Of a stretch of 46,871 nucleotides of DNA, positions 32,397 to 40,815 are shown piece after piece. The stretch is from the NCBI GenBank assembly GCA_035493835.1, contig DATJHO010000054.1:1-46871 (forward strand). The letters run 5' to 3'. The notes beneath the pieces are model-generated. The model had not been told where the DNA came from, searched no databases, and saw only the letters and a list, made by a program, of their open reading frames with translations. Position 1 is the first letter of the stretch; the number at the start of each line of letters is the position of its first letter. A program made the position numbers and the translations under genes. The stretch is from DASZTU01 sp035493835. GTDB lineage: Bacteria; Pseudomonadota; Alphaproteobacteria; Rhizobiales; Devosiaceae.

Positions 32397-34139
32397 TTGC
32401 GCTCCTATCTCGGTTCGGTTCTCGCCATCGTCGTGGTCATCTTGTTCGCGGGGGCTGCCGGGTTTTATTTCCTGGAGACCGGCGCAAATCCCAATGTGCA
32501 CAATTTCGGCGACGGCATCTGGTGGGCCCTGGTGACCATGACGACCGTCGGCTACGGGGACATTTATCCCGTGACCCCGGTCGGGCGGTTCATCGGCGCC
32601 GCGCTGATGATCACGGGCATCGGCACCCTTGGAATTTCGACCGCAACGATTGCCGCTTACCTGGTCCGCTCCAACCGGCTGGATGCGTTTCGCGTCCGCG
32701 GCATGGACGGTCACGTGGTGATTTGCGGGCTCGGGGCGCCGGGGCAGCTTTTGGCGGAGGCGCTGCACGCGCAAGGGCGGCAGGTGCTGGTCATCGAAAA
32801 GGACGAAGCCAACCCGCGGATCGCCGCATGCCAGGACGATCGTATCCTGGTGGTGATCGGGGATGCCACGCGGCCGGAAACGCTGCGGCGGGCGCGCCTC
32901 GATCGAGCGCGGCAGCTGATCGTGGCGTGCGGCTCGGACGGCACCAACATGCAGGTGACGGCGCAGGCCTATGCCCTGCCGCGCGTTGGCAACAATGCCC
33001 TTTCGTGCGCCACGCAGATTGTCGATCCGGAGCTCTGGTACGCACTGCGGACTTGGGAGCTAGCGAGTTCCGGCAGCTTCCGCCTGGAGTTCTTCAACGT
33101 CTCGGAACTGGGGGCGCGGGCGATGCTCGCGCGCCATTCGCCGTTTGAGTCCAAGCGCGCACCGAACCCCGCGCCAGCGGCGGCCGCCACGCCGAGCGTG
33201 CTTCTCGTTGGCGCCGGCCCCGTCGGGCAGCACGTGCTGCGGCATATCGTGCGCAGATCCAAAGACGAGCTGGCGAACCAGACGAAGGCGATGAAGATCA
33301 CCTTCATCGACCGGCAGATCGAGGCGGCACATGAGCATTTGTCGTTCCGTCATCCGGAGCTCAAGGAGCTTGCGGAGGTGATCCCGCTTTCGATCGATCC
33401 GCGATCGGCGGAGTTTCAGCGCGGTGCCTTCCTGTTCGATCGGGATGGCCGATGCACGGTGAGCATCGCTTATGTCTGCTTGGAGGAGGAGGGCTATGCC
33501 CTCGCAACCGGGCTGCTGCTGCTCAATCACTTGCGGCGACATCGGGTGCCGGTGATCGTGCAGATGTCGCGGGAGGTCGGATTGTCCGCCCTGTTGCGCG
33601 CCGTCAGCTCGGCGGACGATCAGGCGCTCGACCAGCTTCAGTTCTTCAACCTGCTCGAGGAGGCATGTACGCCGGATCTCGTCCTCGGCGGCACTTACGA
33701 GATCCTCGCCCGGGCGCTGCACGAAGACTATCTGGATCAGCTCACCGACAAGACCGGCAATGCCGCCGCGGTCCCCTGGGACGCGCTGCCGGCCGAAATC
33801 AAGGAGGCTAACCGCATCGAGGCGAGCCACATCGCCGTGAAGCTGCGGGCGCTGGACCTGTTCCTGGTGCCGCTGACGGCCCTGGACGCCCTGCCGCTCG
33901 CCTTCGCCGACGGCGAGGTCGAGCAACTCGCAAGGCTTGAGCACGAACGCTGGAAGACGGAGCGGTTGGCGGCAGGGTGGACTTGCGGACCCCGCGACGC
34001 GCAGAAAAGGACCAACCCAAACCTTCGCCCCTGGCCGGAACTCGATGAAAGCGTTCGCGAAATGAACCGCGCCGCAGTCCGCCGGCTTACCGTTTTCCTG
34101 ACCCGAGCCGGATTCACCGCCGTCAGGGCCGCCGCGTGA
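32397..34139 (+). CDS. Two-TM K+ channel with two RCK-like domains and tandem RyR-type repeats
   Basis: 580-residue membrane channel. TM1 is about 5-26, the pore has the selectivity filter TTVGYGD (49-55), and TM2 is about 62-88. A TrkA-N/RCK domain follows (GHVVICGLGAPGQLLAEAL, from 105) and a second Rossmann-like domain (PSVLLVGAGPVGQHVL, from 266). The C-terminus has two RyR-like repeats: about 433-492 (EILARALHEDYLDQ, VPWDALPAEIKEANR) and about 508-573 (LARLEHERWKTERLAAGW, NLRPWPELDE). RyR repeats in bacteria are thought to bind nucleotide-type ligands, so this may be a ligand-gated K+ channel. The TTG start is forced by an in-frame stop at 32370. It is convergent with the SLOG/TIR pair. 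Confidence 0.88.
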   Translation: MRSYLGSVLAIVVVILFAGAAGFYFLETGANPNVHNFGDGIWWALVTMTTVGYGDIYPVTPVGRFIGAALMITGIGTLGISTATIAAYLVRSNRLDAFRVRGMDGHVVICGLGAPGQLLAEALHAQGRQVLVIEKDEANPRIAACQDDRILVVIGDATRPETLRRARLDRARQLIVACGSDGTNMQVTAQAYALPRVGNNALSCATQIVDPELWYALRTWELASSGSFRLEFFNVSELGARAMLARHSPFESKRAPNPAPAAAATPSVLLVGAGPVGQHVLRHIVRRSKDELANQTKAMKITFIDRQIEAAHEHLSFRHPELKELAEVIPLSIDPRSAEFQRGAFLFDRDGRCTVSIAYVCLEEEGYALATGLLLLNHLRRHRVPVIVQMSREVGLSALLRAVSSADDQALDQLQFFNLLEEACTPDLVLGGTYEILARALHEDYLDQLTDKTGNAAAVPWDALPAEIKEANRIEASHIAVKLRALDLFLVPLTALDALPLAFADGEVEQLARLEHERWKTERLAAGWTCGPRDAQKRTNPNLRPWPELDESVREMNRAAVRRLTVFLTRAGFTAVRAAA

Positions 34140-34240
34140 GTGGCACGCCAGCCGCTCAGCGCGAGGCGTCCAAGCAAGCTCGAGCGTTTTCGACTCGAGG
34201 CAAGTCAACAGGGCTAGACAGGTTCGGTTATGCTGACCCA

Positions 34241-34357
34241 ACAGAGATTCCCGCCTTCGCGGGAATGACGGCGGTGGATGTGGCACGGTCCTCCCCGCAA
34301 ACCCCGTCTGCATCCAAAAAAGCACCCGGTCATTCCCGCTTAGGCGGGAATCTCTGT
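34241..34357. repeat. Inverted pair of REP-type palindromes
   Basis: acagagattcccgccttcgc continues to gac at 34241-34269, and its reverse complement (two loop mismatches) lies at 34329-34357. Each copy is itself a hairpin (ttcccgcc/ggcgggaa type), and the pair can form one long stem. It lies in the 397-base gap 34140-34536 between convergent genes and probably ends transcription from both sides. Confidence 0.8.
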
Positions 34358-34437
34358 CTTACAGCGTGCTCGCCGAACCCGTGCGCCCACGAGATCTCGC
34401 GCGCAGACACTTCCCTAAGTCGATCAAAGCCGTTAGA

Positions 34438-34540
34438 GCGTTTCCAGGAAAAGTGGCCACCACTTTTCCGTTTCGGAAACGCGACACAACAAAGAGTTAG
34501 AGAACGTTCAGTGTTTCCACGAAACGGTGAACGGCTCTAG
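34438..34540 (+). repeat. Dispersed palindromic repeat, copy 2, touching a stop codon
   Basis: Nested stem: gcgtttcc (34438-34445) with ggaaacgc (34475-34482), and inside it ggaaaagtgg (34447-34456) with ccacttttcc (34460-34469). The following part to 34540 matches the repeat at 15104-15164. Its last bases, ctctag, contain the stop codon of the SLOG-type gene. It looks like a rhizobial intergenic repeat. Confidence 0.75.
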
Positions 34541-36525
34541 CCCGGCAGCACCAGCGGCTTGCGGACGAAGAGTTGGCGCCAGCCCCCCAGGTCCGCGGCC
34601 ATGGCGTGGCCGAAAGCCAGGAGAACCTCGGCTGCATTCGGCAGGCCGATCGCTCGGCCGGCATTTTCGACCATACCGCCGATCTGCGCGGCCACATCGG
34701 TCAGGTCTTCGAGGGTTGCCTCCGAGCGCCGCACCAACTCGCCAAAATTGCTCTGCGCCCGGATGCCGGCGAAGGCGGCGCCGAAAGCCGGCAGGCCCGC
34801 CGCGAGGATTGAGGCGGATGGCTTGATCACATATTCGAGCAGTTCGTGGAACCACTCGGCCCACCCCGCTCCGCCCTCGGCATGCGCGCCTTCGCCATGG
34901 GCGCCCTCTGCCACGCCGGAGTAGGCAACCAGATCAATTACCCAGCCGGCGAGGAAAATGGCCGTCACGGCAATCGTTGCAACGAAGCAGGCATTGCCGA
35001 TCCGGTGAAGCGCATGGTCGATGCCCTCGAGTTCGGCAATGTTTTTCCGGTGGTAGTCCTGCTGCTCGCGCAATTCAGTGCGAAGGGTCGTGCCGAGCAC
35101 ACGCCGCAGATAGTCGGAATCGAGCACCGCATTAGGCAGTCCGAGCTCGCGGAATGTCGCTCGGGCATAGATCACCGGCAGCGTCGCGCCGCCGCCCTTG
35201 CCGGAGTTCGCCCCCTCCGTGAGTTGCTTGAGGCTGCCGACATAAGCCAGCGACCGGCCGAGCCGCAACAATTCCGACATCTCGCGCGTCTCGAGCCAAA
35301 GCCGGTGCCACTTTTGCCGGCTGCCCAATTGCACCAGCAGGACGACGACCAGGATGATCAGCAGTTCGACGGTTGCAAAGCCTGCCTTGATGTCGAGGAC
35401 GGCGGGGGAATTGGAAAAGAACAGGTAGCAAAGGCCGACCGGAACGGCGAGGCCGCCCAGAAGGAAGGTCGTTACATAGGCGCTGCGATAGAGCTGCCCA
35501 TAATACCAGGCGAGCGCATCCGCCCAAACCGATCGCGGCAGCAGCACGTCCCTGACGCGTGCGTCGAAGCCGGGGCCCGGGCCGCCGTTCCGCCCGGTCA
35601 CGCCGGCAAGAAACGGCGTCCAGGCCTCGGCGAGCTTATGATAGCTCGCATAGCGCACCGGCCATTTCCAGCGCCGGCCGCCCCCCAGGAGGCGCAACAA
35701 CGAGTAACCGATGGCCAGATGCAGTGCACCCGGCCATCTGGAGTGGAAATAGACCGGCAGCGGATCTTCCTCGCCCAAATCGTCATCCGTCGCCGCTTCC
35801 TCGGCGAGAGCCGGCAGTAGCATGGCCTTGAGCGTATCGGTCAGCACGGTTTCGGTCAGCGGTCGCGAGTGCAGCAGCGGGGCAGTGGCTGCCCGTTCGC
35901 CCTCGAGCAGGCGGGGGGCGCCACGTTCGGCGGGATTGATCCACACCACGAGGCAGCCCAGGGAAATCGCCTGCTCGACGACGGCCCCGGTGCCCCCGGG
36001 GCCGGCTGCGGCCTGTCCGTCCCACACGGCAATCAACACATCGATCTGGCGCACCAAAAAATCGGCCAGCAAGCCATATTGGGCGGCGCGATGCTCGGTG
36101 GTGGTGATTTCGGGCGCGAGCCGAGGCAATTCCGTGACTGACGACATGCGCCCTAGCAATCGCCGGTATTGGACGAGAGCGGGCGAATCCTCCCCGGCGC
36201 CAGTGAAATCCAGCGCATAGTCGGCCCGCGGCATGGGCAGCACGGCTTCGAGCCGCCAGGCGGGTGGCGCCGCCTCCACGGCCAGCCGGTCAGCCCCCTC
36301 GGCGAGGCCGCTCAGCAGGCGCACCAGAGGCGCCTCCGGCGTGTAGAGCGCCGCGCGCCCGGAACGGGCGACGGCGGCTAGCCCGTCGTCGATTTGGCGG
36401 TAAATGGCCCGCAAGGTGTCTGAGACCGGGCCGACGTCCTGCTCGGCAAGCTTGTTCGCTCGATGGCCGGCGACGCCGACCGAAAGTACCAGCCGTGGCC
36501 GGGGGATACGAGGAGGCTCTTCCAT
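34537..36525 (-). CDS. SLOG-like domain protein with four membrane helices
   Basis: 662-residue protein. The N-terminal 200 residues look like a SLOG (Rossmann-like nucleotide-sensing) domain: LVLSVGVAGHRANK at 13-25, LLSGLAEGADRLA at 70-82 and GGTGAVVEQAISLGCLVVWI at 177-196. Membrane helices follow at about 350-371, 383-401, 510-533 and 568-588, in two pairs separated by a helical, soluble stretch and a Gly/His-rich loop (540-560). SLOG domains joined to 2-TM effector units (SLATT) are described in nucleotide-centred conflict systems; whether these helices are true SLATT is inference. It follows the TIR gene on the same strand after 50 bases. Confidence 0.78.
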   Translation of the reverse strand: MEEPPRIPRPRLVLSVGVAGHRANKLAEQDVGPVSDTLRAIYRQIDDGLAAVARSGRAALYTPEAPLVRLLSGLAEGADRLAVEAAPPAWRLEAVLPMPRADYALDFTGAGEDSPALVQYRRLLGRMSSVTELPRLAPEITTTEHRAAQYGLLADFLVRQIDVLIAVWDGQAAAGPGGTGAVVEQAISLGCLVVWINPAERGAPRLLEGERAATAPLLHSRPLTETVLTDTLKAMLLPALAEEAATDDDLGEEDPLPVYFHSRWPGALHLAIGYSLLRLLGGGRRWKWPVRYASYHKLAEAWTPFLAGVTGRNGGPGPGFDARVRDVLLPRSVWADALAWYYGQLYRSAYVTTFLLGGLAVPVGLCYLFFSNSPAVLDIKAGFATVELLIILVVVLLVQLGSRQKWHRLWLETREMSELLRLGRSLAYVGSLKQLTEGANSGKGGGATLPVIYARATFRELGLPNAVLDSDYLRRVLGTTLRTELREQQDYHRKNIAELEGIDHALHRIGNACFVATIAVTAIFLAGWVIDLVAYSGVAEGAHGEGAHAEGGAGWAEWFHELLEYVIKPSASILAAGLPAFGAAFAGIRAQSNFGELVRRSEATLEDLTDVAAQIGGMVENAGRAIGLPNAAEVLLAFGHAMAADLGGWRQLFVRKPLVLPG

Positions 36526-36575
36526 GCCGTTTCACCTTCTCGGGTGCACTATGAGGCAGACGGAGATCGAAAGCG

Positions 36576-37268
36576 TCAGAATTGGCGCCGTACCTTCTGC
36601 TGGAAGGCCGCCTGTTCGTCCGGCTTGGGGATGTGCATGGCCAGTCGCTTGTGCAGGTCGTTCACCGACCGGGCTTCGTTGGCCGCCTTGCGCACGAGCA
36701 CGTCGGCGATCGGACCGAGATAGACGGCGAGGGCGGCGCGCGTCGATTCAAGCTCGTCCCGCGAAAATATCGGCGATGTCATCGGCGCGGCCGCAACCGG
36801 GACTTCCTCGCGACTAGGTGCGGGTTGCGACGCCGGCTGCACGGCCGCCGTAGCGACGGGCTCGCTCATGCCGGAGGCGCGGCGCGCGGCTGCTACCAGA
36901 TGCTCGAGCGCGCCATCCCAGACGCTGAACGCGTCGACCCATTGGCGGGTCGCCAACTCATAGGCCAGCGCTCCTTTGGGCGCGATATCGACAATGCGCA
37001 CCGGGATCACGTGCGATTTGTAGAAACTGGCTAGCGAAACTTCCTTGTGCACCTCCTGCGAGTCGTTCGAGTTGGGCGAAAAGACGAGCACGAAGACCTT
37101 GGCGCCCTGGATCGCCGACACGATCGCTTCCTGGTAGTTTTCGCCAGGCCCTACATCGCGGAAGGAGACCCAACATCTGAGGCCGCCCTGCTCGAGACGT
37201 TGGCAAATCTGTTCTGCACTCTGCCGGTCGCGTGACGAAAAACTAATGAATACCTTGTGGTCGCTCAT
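36576..37268 (-). CDS. TIR-domain protein with a C-terminal helical module
   Basis: 230-residue protein. Residues 1-130 are a TIR domain: KVFISFSSRDRQSAEQIC, GLRCWVSFRDVGPGENY, VFVLVFSPNSNDSQEVHKEV. A glutamate (E76) sits where NAD-cleaving TIR enzymes have their catalytic Glu. A Pro/Ala-rich linker (about 135-165) leads to a short module (AVYLGPIADVLVRKAANEA) like one found at the end of bacterial Ser/Thr kinases and other signalling proteins. ATG 37268 has GAGG upstream. It probably forms an operon with the SLOG-type gene. NADase or cyclic-ADP-ribose synthesis is possible, not shown. Confidence 0.87.
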   Translation of the reverse strand: MSDHKVFISFSSRDRQSAEQICQRLEQGGLRCWVSFRDVGPGENYQEAIVSAIQGAKVFVLVFSPNSNDSQEVHKEVSLASFYKSHVIPVRIVDIAPKGALAYELATRQWVDAFSVWDGALEHLVAAARRASGMSEPVATAAVQPASQPAPSREEVPVAAAPMTSPIFSRDELESTRAALAVYLGPIADVLVRKAANEARSVNDLHKRLAMHIPKPDEQAAFQQKVRRQF

Positions 37269-37465
37269 TCTCTTCCTCAGTTCATCGTCTGCGATAAACG
37301 ATTGTCCAGAAAGTCAATAAATTCTATATGACGCCAAACAGGCAATAAGTTCATTGCAGTGTGAAACAAGCAATGGGATAACGCAATTGGCGCGAACGCT
37401 TGCATCTACTTTTCCGCAGGCAGTGTCCGGGTTTCTGGGTCGACGCAACAGCCGTGGGGGTAGGG

Positions 37466-38356
37466 GTGAAGCTCGCCGTCAAGTTCAACCTGGTCGCACT
37501 TGCTGCTTTCGCCGTCGGTTTCGGGCTGACCGGCGCGCTGGTGAAACAATACTTCGACGGCAATGCCCGCGAGGAGGTATACCGCACCGCGAGCGTCATG
37601 CTGGCGACGGCAAATGCGGTGCGCCACTATACGACTACTGAGATTCAGCCGGTGATCGGGACCGAGAAGGACGGCAAGTTCCTGTCGATCGCCATTCCAT
37701 CCTTTGCCGCCCAAACCAATCTGCATGCTCTCGGTGCCGAGTTCGCCGATTTTCGTTACAAGGAGGCGACGCTCAATCCGACCAATCCGACCGACCGCGC
37801 AGCGGACTGGGAGGCCGACGTCGTCAACGATTTTCGCGCCGACCCGGCTCGCAAGCAGATGATCTTCGACCGCGATACACCGACCGGCGCGATGATGGTG
37901 GTGGCGCGCGGTCTCAAAGTTGGTGATCCGTCCTGCCTGGGGTGCCACAGCGTCCCCTCCGCCGCACCGGTCAGCATGATTGCCGCCTTCGGCACGGCGA
38001 ACGGGTTTGGCTGGCATCTCAACGAGACGGTCGGCGCCCAGATCGTCTCCCTGCCGCTGGCCCCGGTTCTGGCTCAGGCTACGCAGAGCCTCGCCATCTT
38101 TCTGGGCCTGCTGGTGGGCGTGTTCCTGGTGATGCTGCTGATCCTCAACCTGCTGCTGCACTTCCTTGTCATTCGGCCGGTCAGGACCATGGCTTCCATC
38201 GCCACCGAGGTCAGCCTCGGGAAGGCGGAGGCCGAGGAATTCAAGGCGGCGGGGAACGATGAAATTTCCGCCCTGGCCGCGGCCTTCAATCGCATGCGCC
38301 GCAGCCTCGCGAGCGCCATGGCGATGATGGAGGGCGAGGAGGCGGAGGCAAGATAG
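37466..38356 (+). CDS. Tll0287/DUF3365-type haem sensor with HAMP, no output domain
   Basis: 296-residue membrane receptor. TM1 is about 7-27, and the periplasmic DUF3365 (Tll0287-like) sensor runs about 30-205 with a covalent haem motif CLGCH (157-161). TM2 is about 208-235, then HAMP about 236-285 (IRPVRTMASIATEVS, EISALAAAFNRM). The protein ends after a short Glu/Ala tail, so it must signal through another protein. GTG 37466 starts just before the membrane helix. It is divergent from the TIR gene. A redox or gas-sensing input to the nearby phosphatase switches is possible. Confidence 0.85.
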   Translation: MKLAVKFNLVALAAFAVGFGLTGALVKQYFDGNAREEVYRTASVMLATANAVRHYTTTEIQPVIGTEKDGKFLSIAIPSFAAQTNLHALGAEFADFRYKEATLNPTNPTDRAADWEADVVNDFRADPARKQMIFDRDTPTGAMMVVARGLKVGDPSCLGCHSVPSAAPVSMIAAFGTANGFGWHLNETVGAQIVSLPLAPVLAQATQSLAIFLGLLVGVFLVMLLILNLLLHFLVIRPVRTMASIATEVSLGKAEAEEFKAAGNDEISALAAAFNRMRRSLASAMAMMEGEEAEAR

Positions 38357-38529
38357 CCGCGCTTGGAAAGCTGAAATTCCGGAACGATCGGGCGGCCTGC
38401 TTTGCTGGTGCCGGGCGGATTTCACCTGCGTGCTGCCACGGTTTGGGCTCACAGCGTCACCCCGCATAGGGTCTGGACAGAAGGAGGCGCCGGCGGACCG
38501 GCACCTCCGTTGAGCGAGACGCTGCCCGA

Positions 38530-40773
38530 TCAGGCGCCAATTGTCTCGAGGTCGTAGGTCTCAAGCGCGATGACCTCCTCCCAATAGCCGGCATCCTGCA
38601 GCGACTGGCGCACGGCGGGCTTGGCCGCTACGATGAACACCTTGTCCTCGAGGTCGAGCTTGGCACTGGAGAAGGCGATGGCCCGGGCGGCGAGGCCCGA
38701 GAGGCTGTCGAGATTTTCGGTGCGGATCACCAGGGTCTTCGGCCGGGTCGCAACGATGTGGTCGAATTTCACCCGCAGCGGCGGTTCGGCCAAATCGTCG
38801 ATCGCGCCCGACAGCGACAGGATGGTCACGTCGCCTTCGACATCGATGTCGATATCGAACTCACCCGTTACCGGCACCAGGCGCACGCGGACCTTCAATT
38901 CGTCATTGCGGGCGTCCTCGAACATCGGATTGCCCGACCATGCCGGCCGGAGCAGCAGCGGGTGCTTGGCCTGCGAATTGCTGCTCGGCAGCGTCACGGT
39001 AAGGTTCTTGGCGTCGAAATCGATGTGCCGGACGCCGTTGATCCACACATCGCTGATCCGCACGCTGCCGGGCGGCAGCAGGTCGGGGGCGACGCGCAGG
39101 ATGTTGTCCTTGAAGGCGCCGACCTTCGGCTTGAAGTAGAAATCCATCGGCTGATGGGTGACCAGAAGGTTGCCGTAGACGGCCGCAAGATAGCAAAGCT
39201 CGAAGGAGTGGTAGCCTGACATCGAGTGGCTACCCTTGAGGCGCTCGGTGCCAAGCAGGTACGGAATGCCGGTCGCAAGTACGTTGAAGTAAACGGCGCC
39301 GGAATCGTTGTCCGGGAACCAGGCATTGTAGAAGGACGAGAACTCGCGGGCGTACTTGACGTATTCCGGGTCCTTCAGCGAGCCGCCCATGATCAAATAG
39401 GCAAGGATCGCCTGCTCCTGCTGCCACCACGCCTTGCGGTCGTGCCAGATCAGGCGGTGGAAGTTCTCACCCGGCTGCTTCTGGCGCTCGACCATGTCGT
39501 AGAGGCCGCCGCGCTGGGGATCCATGCCCCATTTCGGCATTTCCTCGGCGATCTTGCGGGCAAAGGAGACATATTCGTCGCGCGGCGCCATGTGGTGGAC
39601 GCGCAGGAGGTTCCACGCCACCTTCATGTTGTGGCCGACAATGGCGCGGTTCTTCTGCAGCGGCGTGTCGTGATCGTACGACCAGTCCTCGTTGAACTTC
39701 TCCTGCATGAAGGGCGAATTTTCGTAGTCGGGCATGTGGTCGGCGATGCTATCCGCCACATAGGTGAGCATGTCGGCCCAGCGCTTCTCACCCGTCGCCA
39801 GATAAAGGTTGATGAGGAATGCCGGCGCGTGGTCGCCCACCGAGTTCCAGTTCTTCTTGGCTCGGTTGTGGCTCAGCGATTCATGCCGCGGATCGAGATT
39901 GATCGGATCGATGTGCGAGAAGTACCCCCCCTTGACCGGATCGAGGAAGTACTTGTCGAACAGATTGCACGTCGCCTCGGCGTCCTTGAGGATGCGTTCG
40001 TCGCCCGTGATCCGGTAGGTCTGGATTGGCCCGGCAAGAGCATAGATCTGCTCATAGGCCGGGATGGCATCATAGTCGTCGCCGAATTCGGAGGCGTAGA
40101 TCTTGCGGACGTGGTCGCCGCGCGTGTCCATGGCGTGGTACCAGAACACCTCGCCCTCGCCGGCCGAGGCGCGCATGTGCGTGCGCAGGTATTCGGTCCC
40201 CTTCTCGGCGACCTCGAGGTACTTGTCGATGCCGGTCATCATATAGGCGGAGGCAAAGCCATAGATCATGCGGGAGATGGTGTCCGTCTCCTGGCGCGTC
40301 GATTCGATCTTGCGCCCCTCGACCGTCAGGTGCGTGCGGTAGAGGCTGAAATCCACCACGCCATCGGGGAACTGCGCGCGGTAGTAGAACTCCGCGAGTT
40401 CGTGGACCTGCTTGATCCACCAATCCTGCGCCTCGAAGCGGAACTCCTGCGGCTCGCGGCCGACGAACACCAGGTGCTTGGCCTCGAATGTTGTGCCAGT
40501 CGCCTCCGGATAGAACACACCGTAGACGAAGAGGTAGCGGCCCGGCTGCAACATGTCGACCAGCGCGGCGCCCGGATCCTGCCAAGGCTCGCCGAGGTTG
40601 CGGATCACCTCGCCATAGGCTTCCGGCGTAAGCTTCACCTTGTAGATGCGGCCATCGGATGTCTTGACGCTGAACGTGCCCGAAGCCCGGTCCGCGGTCT
40701 CGATATAGCCGGCGATCGTGTCAGAGAAGGTAAAGTTGAGCTGGTTCGCCGGTTCGGCAACTGTCTCAGTCAT
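38530..40773 (-). CDS. AGE (N-acylglucosamine 2-epimerase)-type enzyme fused to STAS domain
   Basis: 747-residue fusion. Residues about 1-120 form a beta-rich N-terminal part. About 125-540 is an (alpha/alpha)6-barrel of the AGE/cellobiose-epimerase type (WWIKQVHELAEFYYRAQFPD, NRAKKNWNSVGDHAPAFLIN, WHDRKAWWQQEQAILAYL). About 540-630 is another beta region, and about 635-747 is a STAS domain (VTILSLSGAIDDLAEP, LVIRTENLDSLSGLAARA) with serines in the phosphorylation loop. A metabolic enzyme joined to STAS suggests control of sugar epimerisation by partner switching. It follows glgX after about 42 bases. The substrate is not known. Confidence 0.87.
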   Translation of the reverse strand: MTETVAEPANQLNFTFSDTIAGYIETADRASGTFSVKTSDGRIYKVKLTPEAYGEVIRNLGEPWQDPGAALVDMLQPGRYLFVYGVFYPEATGTTFEAKHLVFVGREPQEFRFEAQDWWIKQVHELAEFYYRAQFPDGVVDFSLYRTHLTVEGRKIESTRQETDTISRMIYGFASAYMMTGIDKYLEVAEKGTEYLRTHMRASAGEGEVFWYHAMDTRGDHVRKIYASEFGDDYDAIPAYEQIYALAGPIQTYRITGDERILKDAEATCNLFDKYFLDPVKGGYFSHIDPINLDPRHESLSHNRAKKNWNSVGDHAPAFLINLYLATGEKRWADMLTYVADSIADHMPDYENSPFMQEKFNEDWSYDHDTPLQKNRAIVGHNMKVAWNLLRVHHMAPRDEYVSFARKIAEEMPKWGMDPQRGGLYDMVERQKQPGENFHRLIWHDRKAWWQQEQAILAYLIMGGSLKDPEYVKYAREFSSFYNAWFPDNDSGAVYFNVLATGIPYLLGTERLKGSHSMSGYHSFELCYLAAVYGNLLVTHQPMDFYFKPKVGAFKDNILRVAPDLLPPGSVRISDVWINGVRHIDFDAKNLTVTLPSSNSQAKHPLLLRPAWSGNPMFEDARNDELKVRVRLVPVTGEFDIDIDVEGDVTILSLSGAIDDLAEPPLRVKFDHIVATRPKTLVIRTENLDSLSGLAARAIAFSSAKLDLEDKVFIVAAKPAVRQSLQDAGYWEEVIALETYDLETIGA

Positions 40774-40799
40774 CGGTCTAGTCCCCCAATGTGTTGAAC

Positions 40800-40814
40800 G
40801 GCGCCCGGGGCGCC
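40800..40814. terminator. Short GC-rich palindrome between glgX and the AGE-STAS gene
   Basis: ggcgcccggggcgcc forms a 7-bp stem with a one-base centre, placed right after the glgX stop. There is no T tract, so it is more likely an RNA-stability or processing element than a terminator. Confidence 0.3.
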
Positions 40815-40815
40815 C

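Noticed and set aside
33060..34325. 421-codon open frame on the minus strand
   Set aside because: It is antisense to the K+ channel gene and runs into the intergenic repeats, with no recognisable domain.
34241..34357. CRISPR-like or IS-end-like repeat pair
   Set aside because: Only two copies, inverted rather than direct, with no spacers, no transposase and no target duplication; it fits REP-type elements.
39226..40797. 523-codon open frame on the plus strand
   Set aside because: It is antisense to the AGE-STAS gene, with a Val/Arg/His-rich, domain-free translation.
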